Positions 1-6,072 of a DNA stretch of 16,669 nt are shown here, one piece after another (position 1 is the stretch's first letter; every line of letters starts with the position of its first letter). The translations under genes were made by a program, and so were the position numbers. The stretch spans positions 1 through 16,669 of the forward strand of contig JAFZJT010000107.1 of assembly GCA_017553815.1 (NCBI GenBank), in the 5' to 3' direction. This stretch comes from Clostridia bacterium. Its GTDB lineage: Bacteria > Bacillota_A > Clostridia > Christensenellales > CAG-138. The notes under the pieces were generated by a model, which was given only the letters and a program-made list of their open reading frames with translations, was not told the origin of the DNA and searched no databases.

Positions 1-145
1 AGGTGCGGTATCGTTTGGGGCAGGGCTCCGGCGGCGGCTCAAAGCGGTGCATGACCAAAACGCCGCTTGCTCGCGGCATGACATTCGGAATGCTCGTCAT
101 GAGCCGCTCCAAAGATCTTAGCTTTGGGTTTTCTGTGAATAACAT
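1..145 (-). CDS. Hypothetical protein, N-terminal part (runs off window)
   Basis: A reading frame enters from the left edge on the minus strand. It starts at an ATG (143-145) eight bases downstream of a clear ribosome binding site (AAGGAGT, 154-160). The visible 48 residues begin MLFTENPKLRSLERLMTS and are basic and proline-rich towards the end of the visible part (EPPPEPCPKR). I do not recognise the family. The start is supported by the binding site; no promoter is certain, although a TTGACA lies at 290-295. Two intrinsic terminators sit directly upstream, so expression may depend on read-through or attenuation. Short proteins of this kind are common in integrative elements, but that is only an inference here. 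Confidence 0.6.
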   Translation of the reverse strand, partial: MLFTENPKLRSLERLMTSIPNVMPRASGVLVMHRFEPPPEPCPKRYRT

Positions 146-173
146 TTGGCTTTACTCCTTTTCGTTAGAAATG

Positions 174-207
174 AAAAAAGCACCAACCGTTTTGAAACGA
201 TCGGCGC
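174..207 (-). terminator. Intrinsic terminator-like hairpin (proximal copy)
   Basis: Read on the minus strand, a 28-nt imperfect hairpin (180-207, tip GTTTCAAAAC) is followed by six T residues (174-179). It lies about 20 bases upstream of the ribosome binding site of the partial gene at 1-145. Confidence 0.7.
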
Positions 208-216
208 TTGGATAAC

Positions 217-249
217 AAAAAAGGCGGGCAGTTTTGAAACCGACCGCCT
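217..249 (-). terminator. Intrinsic terminator-like hairpin (distal copy)
   Basis: Read on the minus strand, a 28-nt hairpin (222-249, outer stem AGGCGG/CCGCCT, tip GTTTCAAAAC) is followed by a T run (217-222). Its size and tip match the copy at 180-207, so the two look like paralogous tandem terminators. Confidence 0.75.
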
Positions 250-358
250 GAAAATGTTCGATATTTGATTTTCACAGGGGTTCAAGTCCTGTCAAATGGC
301 AAAAATACCCATTTTACATCTATGGATCTGTATAGTGATTTACAGGCGTTTTGAGTGC

Positions 359-388
359 AAAAAAACCCGATTTTATCGGGCTTTTTTT
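359..388 (-). terminator. Terminator downstream of tRNA-Arg (could work both ways)
   Basis: A perfect six-base-pair stem CCCGAT/ATCGGG (366-371 and 375-380) with a three-base loop is flanked by seven A on the left (359-365) and seven T on the right (382-388). On the minus strand it follows the tRNA-Arg gene by about 30 bases and would end that transcript. Confidence 0.85.
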
Positions 389-416
389 GCTCTATATCTT
401 TTTCGTATAGATAACA

Positions 417-492
417 TGGCGCGCCCGGCAGGATTTGAACCTGCGACCTACCGGTTCGTAGCCGGGCACTCTATCCGCTGAGCTACGGGCGC
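417..492 (-). tRNA. tRNA-Arg (anticodon ACG)
   Basis: The reverse complement folds as a standard cloverleaf of 76 bases including an encoded CCA end. Acceptor GCGCCCG pairs with CGGGCGC, D stem GCTC pairs with GAGT (one G-T), and the anticodon loop is CTACGAA with anticodon ACG. The T arm is GCAGG-TTCAAAT-CCTGC and the discriminator base is G. The first anticodon-stem pair (27-43) is a C-T mismatch; the other four pairs are intact. The first anticodon base would be deaminated to inosine to read CGU, CGC and CGA. It has its own promoter (515-543) and terminator (359-388), so it is a single-gene unit. Confidence 0.96.
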
Positions 493-514
493 ACACTATT
501 CAAGGCACTTTGCT

Positions 515-543
515 ATTTTAGCGCAATTGGGCGCTTTTGTCAA
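515..543 (-). promoter_or_regulatory. Sigma-A promoter of tRNA-Arg
   Basis: On the minus strand TTGACA (538-543), a 17-base spacer and TAAAAT (515-520) form a near-consensus promoter. The tRNA begins about 23 bases downstream of the -10 box. The spacer holds a GC-rich inverted repeat (GCGCCCAATTGCGC). Confidence 0.9.
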
Positions 544-570
544 GTGTTTTTCGGTATATAGTTTAAAGTT

Positions 571-602
571 TTAAACCGAGTTTTACCGAGGCTTAAACCG
601 AA
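571..602. repeat. Three short direct repeats upstream of the tRNA promoter
   Basis: TTAAACCGAG (571-580), TTTTACCGAG (581-590) and TTAAACCGAA (593-602) are near-tandem ten-base repeats between the end of truA and the tRNA promoter. Function unknown. Confidence 0.5.
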
Positions 603-716
603 CCATTCGACCGCAGCGAGACCGCGACAGGCGGCGCTCGCTCTGCCCGCGTTTTATCGGCGGGCGCTCAGAAAATTCGCCGCCAAGGACGCGCGGGAAG
701 CCTTGCCGTGGCTCGA

Positions 717-1535
717 TCAGTTCGTTTTGAAGTTCGTCAGCTCGTATGCATTCTTCCTCAAAATATCCTCGGTATCGAACTCGTTATACTCCACGCGCCA
801 GAGCGTCAGCCCATGCGCGGGGGCGGTGTCGCCTGCGTTCTCGCGGCTCGGATTCATCAGCGCGTTTTCAATTATCGAAGCGCTTTCGTACCCCTGCCCG
901 ACGCGAAGCATCGTGCCGACCATGATGCGCACCATGTTGTAAAGAAAGCCGCTTCCCGCAACGTCGTAGTAAAGCATCTCGCCCTCGCGGCGCCATTCGG
1001 ATTTATAGATCGTGCGCACGGTCGTGGCCGCCTTGCTGCCCACCGCCTTGAACGAGGCTAAATCATGCGTTCCGAGGAAGTGCCGAGCCGAAGCGTTCAG
1101 CGCGTCCAAATCGAGCTTATTGTAGATATGAAGCGCCCTGCCCGAAAGGAAGGCAGAATCGTGGACGGTGTTCAAAACGGCATAGCGGTAATGCTTTTTT
1201 TGAACCGAGAAACGGGAGTGAAACTCGTCTTCGCCCGCCTCCTCGCCCGGGAGCGCAAGGCTGCCCTTTATCCTTATATCCTTCGGAAGATAGGTGTTGA
1301 GCGCGAACGCGAATTTATCCGCAGGGATGCGGCTCATTGTGTCGAAATGCGCCACCTGAGCGCGCGCGTGAACGCCGCTGTCGGTGCGACCCGAAGCGTG
1401 GGGCGTGCATTTTTCGCCCGTGAGCCTAAATAGCGCCTCGCCCAAGACCTGCTGAACGGCGATACCGTTCGGCTGGACCTGCCAGCCGACGTAGGCGTTT
1501 CCGTCGTATTCGATTATTAAAACTATCCTATTCAC
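717..1535 (-). CDS. truA: tRNA pseudouridine synthase A
   Basis: TruA isomerises uridines at positions 38-40 of the tRNA anticodon arm to pseudouridine in the cytoplasm. The 272-residue length is normal for the family. The N-terminal strand IVLIIEYDGNAYVGWQ and the signature ASGRTDSGVHARAQVAHF are present; Asp52 in GRTDSGVHA is the expected catalytic nucleophile. The C-terminal half shows the family pattern FLYNMVRIMVGTML. The start is a GTG (1533-1535) with only a weak GAAGA upstream, 16 bases after the stop of alaX, so it is probably translated as the second gene of that operon. The start codon lies in a short TATTCACT-like repeat. No T-tailed terminator follows; a GCCCGC/GCGGGC hairpin near 645-665 is the nearest candidate. 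Confidence 0.97.
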   Translation of the reverse strand: MNRIVLIIEYDGNAYVGWQVQPNGIAVQQVLGEALFRLTGEKCTPHASGRTDSGVHARAQVAHFDTMSRIPADKFAFALNTYLPKDIRIKGSLALPGEEAGEDEFHSRFSVQKKHYRYAVLNTVHDSAFLSGRALHIYNKLDLDALNASARHFLGTHDLASFKAVGSKAATTVRTIYKSEWRREGEMLYYDVAGSGFLYNMVRIMVGTMLRVGQGYESASIIENALMNPSRENAGDTAPAHGLTLWRVEYNEFDTEDILRKNAYELTNFKTN

Positions 1536-1551
1536 TCTTCACTAAATGGCC

Positions 1552-2784
1552 TCAGCCCGCCGCCGCCATCAGATAGCTTCTAAGCGCATCAAACGTGCCC
1601 TCGTCGAGCTTCCTTTCGCTCTTGCCCTGCGCGAAAACGGGACTGCCGCCGCCCTTGCCGTTCAAAGCGGCGTTGACGGCACTGCAAAGCTCCTTCATGC
1701 TCAGCTTGAAGCCCGCGGAGCAGGCCATTCGGTAGTCGGTGCCGTCCTTCGACGGGGCGAAAAGCAATGCGGCAAAGGTGGCTTTTTCGACCTCGGCGCG
1801 CCTTGAAAGCTCCTCGAGGATGAGCTTGAGGTCGTTTGCGCCGACTCCCTCGAGCGAATCGAAAACTATGCTCGCGCCGCCCTTGACTTCGGCATTTTTC
1901 ATAAGCTCATCGGCGGTTTTTGCGGCAAGCAGGGTGCTTTTTTGCTTGAGCTCGGATTTGAGCGCGTTCACTTCGTCCATCTGCTTATAGATTGCCGCAG
2001 GCAGACCCTCCCGCGAGGTCGAATACTTCCTCGCAAGCTCGCTCATCGCGGCGTGCTCATCGATCGAGAGCCTCGCAGCCCGGTTTCCGCAGGCGAAGAA
2101 AAGCCTCGTGCCGCCCTTGTAATGCTGTGCGTCGGTGATGCGAATGGCGCCGACCATGCCCGTGGTGTGCAGATGCGTGCCGCAGCAGGTGCAGGAATCC
2201 ACCTTGCCGTGGTCTATATAGACTATGCGAACCTCTCCGACCGCCTTTTCCGCGCGCTTGCGAAGCGTTCTTTTTGAAGCGTCCTCGCCGTCGGTAACTT
2301 CCGTATGTACGCTTAAATCGGCGCGAACCGCCCTGTTTGCCTCGATTTCGAGCGCTTCGAGCTGCTCCTTTTCAAGCGGAAGGTCGAGGTCGATCGTGCA
2401 GTAGTCCGCCGCCATGTGAAAGCCGATGTTCTTCGCGGAAAAAAGCTTGCTTGCAAGTCCCGAAAGGATGTGTTCGCCCGTGTGCTGTTCGGCGTGATCG
2501 AGCCGCTTTTCAAGATCGAGCCGCACGGCAACGCGCTCGCCGACCTCAAAAGGCGAATCCATATAATGCACGGTTTCGCCGTTCACGGTTCGGCAATCGA
2601 GTATTCCGGCGCTTTTTTTATCCGTAAAAACGCGCCCGCCATCCGCAAGCTGGCCGCCGCCCTCGGGGAAGATGGGGGAGCGGGTCAGAACGAGCGCGTA
2701 CACGCCGTCCTTTTCCTCGCAGGAAACTACCTCTGCGGAGCATTCGGTAACGGTGGGGTATTCATAATAGAGAGTTTCGGTCAT
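1552..2784 (-). CDS. alaX: Alanyl-tRNA editing protein, long AlaX type with DHHA1 domain
   Basis: A free-standing editing enzyme that hydrolyses Ser-tRNA(Ala) (and possibly Gly-tRNA(Ala)) in trans. The 410-residue protein has a leading beta-barrel domain with FPEGGGQLADGG (39-50), then the editing core with zinc ligands His101 and His105 (HTGEH) and Cys200/His204 in CCGTH. A DHHA1-type C-terminal domain follows from about 240, ending with the glycine-rich GKGGGSPVFAQG. It lacks the AlaRS aminoacylation domain, so it is not alaS. I place the start at the ATG of MTETLYYEY because GGAGG sits five to six bases upstream; an in-frame TTG further up (2850) is really the -35 box of the promoter. First gene of an operon with truA. 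Confidence 0.94.
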   Translation of the reverse strand: MTETLYYEYPTVTECSAEVVSCEEKDGVYALVLTRSPIFPEGGGQLADGGRVFTDKKSAGILDCRTVNGETVHYMDSPFEVGERVAVRLDLEKRLDHAEQHTGEHILSGLASKLFSAKNIGFHMAADYCTIDLDLPLEKEQLEALEIEANRAVRADLSVHTEVTDGEDASKRTLRKRAEKAVGEVRIVYIDHGKVDSCTCCGTHLHTTGMVGAIRITDAQHYKGGTRLFFACGNRAARLSIDEHAAMSELARKYSTSREGLPAAIYKQMDEVNALKSELKQKSTLLAAKTADELMKNAEVKGGASIVFDSLEGVGANDLKLILEELSRRAEVEKATFAALLFAPSKDGTDYRMACSAGFKLSMKELCSAVNAALNGKGGGSPVFAQGKSERKLDEGTFDALRSYLMAAAG

Positions 2785-2821
2785 ATTCGCCTCCGGGCGG
2801 TTTTGATTGTTTACTGTTGAT

Positions 2822-2850
2822 ATTTTACAATAGCGCGGAATAATAGTCAA
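2822..2850 (-). promoter_or_regulatory. Sigma-A promoter of the alaX-truA operon
   Basis: Minus-strand TTGACT (2845-2850), a 17-base spacer and TAAAAT (2822-2827) lie about 40 bases upstream of the alaX start codon. Confidence 0.87.
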
Positions 2851-3041
2851 TACAAATGAACAACGCGGCGAAGGACGTATTCGTATAAGGCGGATGTTTT
2901 TTTCGATACGGCGCGGGATACGGCTTTTTCGCGCAAGTGTGCATGCGCCAAATGCCGTACACTTAGCGGTGCGGGGCGGCGGAGCGGTCTACGGGAGTTT
3001 AGTATTAAGATCGGAGAAATTCAGCTGTGCGCAGATTTTTC

Positions 3042-3082
3042 TTGCAATATACTGCGGCTGTGATATAATATAGAAAAGGAGG
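3042..3082 (+). promoter_or_regulatory. Extended -10 promoter and strong RBS of the gene at 3090
   Basis: TTGCAA (3042-3047), a 16-base spacer ending in TGA and a perfect TATAAT (3064-3069) form an extended -10 promoter. The leader is very short: AAAAGGAGG (3074-3082) comes almost at once, seven bases before the ATG at 3090. Confidence 0.85.
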
Positions 3083-3089
3083 CGTTCTT

Positions 3090-3611
3090 ATGGGAATACT
3101 CAATAAACTTTTCGGCGCAATAAAGAATGCCGCCGAGCAGGCAAAGATCGAGATCGAACACGCCGCGAATTCGCTTGAAAATGCGGCGGGCAAGCTCGAG
3201 GACACGATCGAGGACGAATGCGTAGAGCTCGACGCCTCGATGCAGCAGGGCCGGCAGACCGAGCAGGGCGAGGGAGGCTATTGGGAGAATATCCCCACCA
3301 GGGAGAATCAGTACAATTCCGGCCTTGGTTATCGCGAGTATTTTGAGCAGATTTTCCGCGAAAACTTCCCCGAATACGAGCTCGGTTTCGAGGAAGCGGC
3401 GAACCGCCACGCAACCGTCGTCACCTTCACCAAGGCGGGCGCAAAGGCGCTGGTCGTGGAGCTTATGAGCGAGAAAACGAGCGCGAAAATGCTCCGTTGG
3501 CGCTGTGAAAACGAGGGCGTGCCGTACCTGAGGTTCTACTACGACCATTGGGGCTGGTGGAACGAGAAGAGATACGTTATCGATCGCACGTCGAAAGCCA
3601 TCGACAAATAG
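3090..3611 (+). CDS. Hypothetical protein with amphipathic N-terminal helix and possible nuclease-like C-terminal fold
   Basis: A 173-residue protein of unknown function with a strong ribosome binding site and its own promoter. Residues 1-45 form a long alternating-charge helix (start MGILNKLFGAIKNAAEQ) that could lie on a membrane or form a coiled coil. Residues 46-75 are glutamine- and glycine-rich and probably flexible. The C-terminal part (about 76-173) is compact and aromatic: strand ATVVTF, strand ALVVELM, a helix with LRWRCENEG, strand VPYLRFYYDHWGWW, then YVIDRTSKA. This strand-strand-helix-strand order loosely recalls PD-(D/E)XK nuclease-like folds, but the expected lysine after the Glu is absent, so activity is doubtful. 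No transmembrane segment or signal peptide. It stands alone between divergent and unrelated neighbours. Confidence 0.88.
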   Translation: MGILNKLFGAIKNAAEQAKIEIEHAANSLENAAGKLEDTIEDECVELDASMQQGRQTEQGEGGYWENIPTRENQYNSGLGYREYFEQIFRENFPEYELGFEEAANRHATVVTFTKAGAKALVVELMSEKTSAKMLRWRCENEGVPYLRFYYDHWGWWNEKRYVIDRTSKAIDK

Positions 3612-3774
3612 AATACCGCTGTCTACGAATTAAATAGCGCTTCAAGCTCCGCGGTTTATGCAGGGCTTGGGTGTTGTACGTTTTGCGGTGGAGCCGTATT
3701 GGCTTGAGTCAGCAGACGGGACTCCGGTGGATCGTATCAAATTATAAATACCGCGCTCTTGGGAGGGATTATCC

Positions 3775-4137
3775 ATGCGCCGACTGAAACCGAGATTCTG
3801 CATTGAAAATGCGCTTGCGTTTTTATTCAAACGCACCCAAAACTTGAAGCTGACTTGTGTACTTGCGCCCGAGGACATAACGCCAGAATCCGAGATCACG
3901 CACCAAATCGCGGTGCATTTGATACTTTTGGCAGCTGTGTTTTGCGGCGGATTTGTCGAACCGCTTATCGCTCCGCACTTTGGCGGGTTTGGTGGCAAAT
4001 CTGTTTTAGCGGCCTTGCTCGGAACTGTTGCAATTATAGCATTCGCATTTGTTTTTGCCATCGTTTTTGTTATGATAGGAATGTATTGTATCTTTTATAG
4101 ACATAGCGGCGATCTTGACAATAAAACCTTTTCCTGA
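3775..4137 (+). CDS. Small hypothetical membrane protein
   Basis: A 120-residue protein with no family I recognise. A good ribosome binding site (GGAGGG, 3762-3767) lies seven bases before the ATG. The N-terminal 40 residues are basic (MRRLKPRF...) and probably cytoplasmic. Two hydrophobic segments follow, about 46-72 and 77-108, with a short glycine-rich turn (APHFGGFGGK) between them, and a polar tail with RHSGDLDNKTFS. Two membrane helices with both ends inside is the likely topology. Codon use is somewhat less GC-biased than in the flanking housekeeping genes. No convincing promoter was found, although AT-rich DNA lies just upstream (3735-3750). It could be a decayed or lineage-specific gene. 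Confidence 0.6.
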   Translation: MRRLKPRFCIENALAFLFKRTQNLKLTCVLAPEDITPESEITHQIAVHLILLAAVFCGGFVEPLIAPHFGGFGGKSVLAALLGTVAIIAFAFVFAIVFVMIGMYCIFYRHSGDLDNKTFS

Positions 4138-4165
4138 TGCAATAGCTTCAGAGCCGCATGGGAAA

Positions 4166-4293
4166 ATTCATTGACCTACCCCCGCGCCGCATGCTAAAAT
4201 GTTCTTGCGGCAGAAGCTTTGCCTTCTCCGCGCCAACGCCGGAGAACGCATTGCGCCTGCGGCGGATCCGGCACGGGTCTTCGGTCAATGAAT
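4166..4293. repeat. Intergenic element bounded by an 11-bp inverted repeat
   Basis: ATTCATTGACC (4166-4176) and GGTCAATGAAT (4283-4293) are perfect inverted repeats 106 bases apart. Between them the sequence is GC-rich and holds another inverted pair, TTCTCCG/CGGAGAA, around 4224-4246. It abuts the heptad/hairpin repeat at 4289-4343. The gene-free stretch 4138-4518 is made up of this element, that repeat and a promoter at 4439-4469. No transposase or open frame with a start signal is seen inside, so a small non-autonomous element or a structured RNA are both possible. Confidence 0.6.
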
Positions 4294-4343
4294 AGTGAAT
4301 AGCGAATAGTGAATAATTGCGGTTGAAATCCCTATGGGATTTC
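4289..4343 (-). repeat. Intergenic hairpin-plus-heptad repeat, copy 1
   Basis: Four tandem seven-base units TGAATAG, TGAATAG, CGAATAG, TGAATAA (4289-4316) are followed by a hairpin GAAATCCC/GGGATTTC (4325-4332 and 4336-4343). In the reverse complement the order is hairpin, AACC, heptads, the same as the copy at 12130-12184. Confidence 0.8.
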
Positions 4344-4438
4344 GCAGTTTCGACCCCATGCGCGGCGATCCTATTCGCTTTATTTTCTTTGATCGTTAAG
4401 TTTAGTTTGCTTCGCAGGCAGCCCACCCGTGTACGATC

Positions 4439-4469
4439 TTGTATTGCCGATAACTTATCGGCATTTAAG
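4439..4469 (+). promoter_or_regulatory. Candidate MerR-type promoter with 19-bp palindromic spacer
   Basis: TTGTAT (4439-4444) could be a -35 box and TTTAAG (4464-4469) a weak -10 box. The 19 bases between them are a perfect palindrome, TGCCGATAA-C-TTATCGGCA. An overlong 19-base spacer filled by a dyad is the hallmark of promoters activated by MerR-family regulators. It lies about 50 bases upstream of the acetyltransferase gene at 4519. No regulator gene is visible nearby, so the assignment is by architecture only; a plain RNA hairpin is the alternative. Confidence 0.45.
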
Positions 4470-4518
4470 GTTTTCTCCGGCGTTTTTTAATTGCCAAACA
4501 GCTTCTTTGGAGGACAAT

Positions 4519-4962
4519 ATGATAGTTCTGCGTCCCGTCACCCCAGAAAACTGGCGTTTACGCCTCAAGGTCAGCCCCGAGCAGGAGAGGTTCGTGGCTG
4601 CTTCCGCCGTGCTGCTCGCCCGCGCCTACGCCTATCGCGAGCAGAACAGCCGCGCATTCGTTATCTGCGATGACGAGCTGCCCGTCGGAATGGCGCTCTT
4701 TTACGACTGGTTCGATGAGGACGGGCGCGGCGCGTATGATTTCAGCCAGCTTTTCATCGATGAAAGGTATCAGCATCGCGGCCTCGGGCTTGAGGCGGCG
4801 CGGAAGATACTCGATTTGATGCGCGAGGACGGGCGGTTCGATAGGGTCGTGCTCTGCTACATAGAGGGCAACGACGAAGCGCGGCGGCTCTATGAAAAGC
4901 TCGGCTTCACCCACACGGGCGAAGCGGACGGCGATGAGATAATAATGGAGAAAATGCTTTGA
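4519..4962 (+). CDS. GNAT acetyltransferase, spermine/spermidine acetyltransferase-like
   Basis: A 147-residue GNAT-fold enzyme that should transfer an acetyl group from acetyl-CoA to an amine. The opening MIVLRPVTPENWR, the segment YDFSQLFIDERYQHRGLG and the closing ENxxARRLYEKLGF-type pattern resemble bacterial diamine/spermidine acetyltransferases such as BltD. Residues 85-90 (QHRGLG) are the acetyl-CoA pyrophosphate-binding loop. I chose the ATG at 4519 because GGAGG lies six bases upstream; the frame is open 30 codons further up, but that extension would run through the putative promoter. First gene of a four-gene run; its stop overlaps the next start by four bases. The polyamine substrate is an inference from resemblance. 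Confidence 0.85.
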   Translation: MIVLRPVTPENWRLRLKVSPEQERFVAASAVLLARAYAYREQNSRAFVICDDELPVGMALFYDWFDEDGRGAYDFSQLFIDERYQHRGLGLEAARKILDLMREDGRFDRVVLCYIEGNDEARRLYEKLGFTHTGEADGDEIIMEKML

Positions 4963-5441
4963 ATACAGGAAAAATCATAACGCTTGAGGAAATACCCGTT
5001 GAGAGGCTCGATGAGTTTTGGCGCATTCATCTTCCGTATCTGATAAACGACGGCATCATCGACGATGAGGAGGATATCGAATACTTCGCGGGCGAGGAAT
5101 ACAGAGGCATCCTCAAAGCGCATATGCTTCGCGAAAAGGATAAACAGCATTTCGCCTATTTCATAGAGAGCGGCGAGCGCATCGGCGCGGTAAGCTACTG
5201 TATCTATGAGAGCGAGGGCGGCAAATGCTTCATGCTCGATTTCCGGGTGTTCGAGGGTTTTCGCGGAAACGGCACGGGGCGGCGCTGTTTTGCGGCGTTT
5301 GAAGCGCACACCAAGGCGCAGGGCGCGGTCTGTTATGAATTGAACAGCACGAAGGAAAACTCCGTTCGCTTCTGGAAGAGCCTCGGCTTTATTGAAAACG
5401 GCGCGGACGAATGGGATATGCCGCTCTATATCAAAAAATAA
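4959..5441 (+). CDS. GNAT family N-acetyltransferase
   Basis: A 160-residue acetyltransferase with the GNAT core: strand and helix region up to about 70, ERIGAVSYCIYE as central strand, MLDFRVFEGFRGNGTGRRC with acetyl-CoA loop RGNGTG (102-107), and the C-terminal NSVRFWKSLGFIENGADEWDMPL typical of the fold. The substrate is unknown. The start is a TTG (4959-4961) overlapping the stop of the upstream acetyltransferase as TTGA, with GGAG about eight bases before it, so translation is probably coupled. Although both neighbours are GNAT proteins their sequences differ widely, which argues against a recent tandem duplication. Confidence 0.87.
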   Translation: MNTGKIITLEEIPVERLDEFWRIHLPYLINDGIIDDEEDIEYFAGEEYRGILKAHMLREKDKQHFAYFIESGERIGAVSYCIYESEGGKCFMLDFRVFEGFRGNGTGRRCFAAFEAHTKAQGAVCYELNSTKENSVRFWKSLGFIENGADEWDMPLYIKK

Positions 5442-5451
5442 ATTGAAATCT

Positions 5452-6048
5452 ATGGAAATAATAAAGTTAAACGAAAAAATAAGCTATATCGAGGCGACCG
5501 ATGACCCGCTTTCCGCGGATATCGGCATCATTCACGACGGCGAGCGAAGCTGGCTTTTCGACGTTGGGGCGGACAGGCGCGTGCTCGAGCTTCTGAGCGA
5601 GCGCTACCATATTGTGCTATCGCATTTCCATCCCGACCATATCGGGAATATGAGCAAGGTCAACCGCGATTCCGTGTATATGACGAAGAACACGCAGAGA
5701 TACACGAAGGTGAAGGGCAGGATGGTGCATGGCGATCTGCGCATCGGCGGCGTGCATATCTTCCTTCTGCCCTCGAGCCACGCCAAGGGCTGTTTGGGGC
5801 TTGAGGTGGACGGCGAATACGCCTTTGTTGGCGACGCGCTCTACTGCAGGCAGGAGGGCGGAAAGCTCATCTTCAACGCACAGCTTTTGCAGAGCCAGCT
5901 TGAGACCTTGAAGCGCATCGATGCGCCGTATCTGCTCGTCAGCCACCGACCCGGGCTCGTTCGGAGCAAGGCGGAGGCCATCGAGGAGCTCGAGGCCGTC
6001 TATGCGCGGCGCGGCGAGGGGCCGGATATAGTCATCGAAGCGTTTTAA
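5452..6048 (+). CDS. Metallo-beta-lactamase-fold hydrolase
   Basis: A 198-residue protein of the MBL superfamily. The metal-binding motif HFHPDH is at 58-63 (His58, His60, Asp62, His63); further ligand positions are the His in LLPSSHAKGCLGL, the Asp in AFVGDALYC and the His in LLVSHRPG. All canonical ligands for a two-metal centre are therefore present, so an active hydrolase is likely. The substrate cannot be told from the sequence. The ATG at 5452 starts ten bases after the upstream stop; its ribosome binding site is poor, so coupling to the upstream gene is probable. The frame stays open 20 codons further into the upstream gene, but that part has no features of the family. Confidence 0.88.
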   Translation: MEIIKLNEKISYIEATDDPLSADIGIIHDGERSWLFDVGADRRVLELLSERYHIVLSHFHPDHIGNMSKVNRDSVYMTKNTQRYTKVKGRMVHGDLRIGGVHIFLLPSSHAKGCLGLEVDGEYAFVGDALYCRQEGGKLIFNAQLLQSQLETLKRIDAPYLLVSHRPGLVRSKAEAIEELEAVYARRGEGPDIVIEAF

Positions 6049-6072
6049 ATATTATCCTAGGGCGGAGGAAAC

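Noticed and set aside
3..215. 70-codon plus-strand frame at the left edge
   Set aside because: It is antisense to a minus-strand gene with a good ribosome binding site and runs into the terminator hairpins.
2785..2850. N-terminal extension of alaX from a TTG at 2850
   Set aside because: The TTG is part of the -35 box (TTGACT), and a proper GGAGG precedes the ATG at 2784.
3658..3747. A 29-codon frame (MQGLGVVRFAVEPYWLESAD...) between the two hypothetical genes
   Set aside because: The translation looks protein-like and could be a gene remnant, but there is no ribosome binding site and no recognisable family.
4429..4518. 30-codon extension of the first acetyltransferase
   Set aside because: It runs through the putative promoter and palindrome, and the ATG at 4519 has its own good ribosome binding site and family-typical start.
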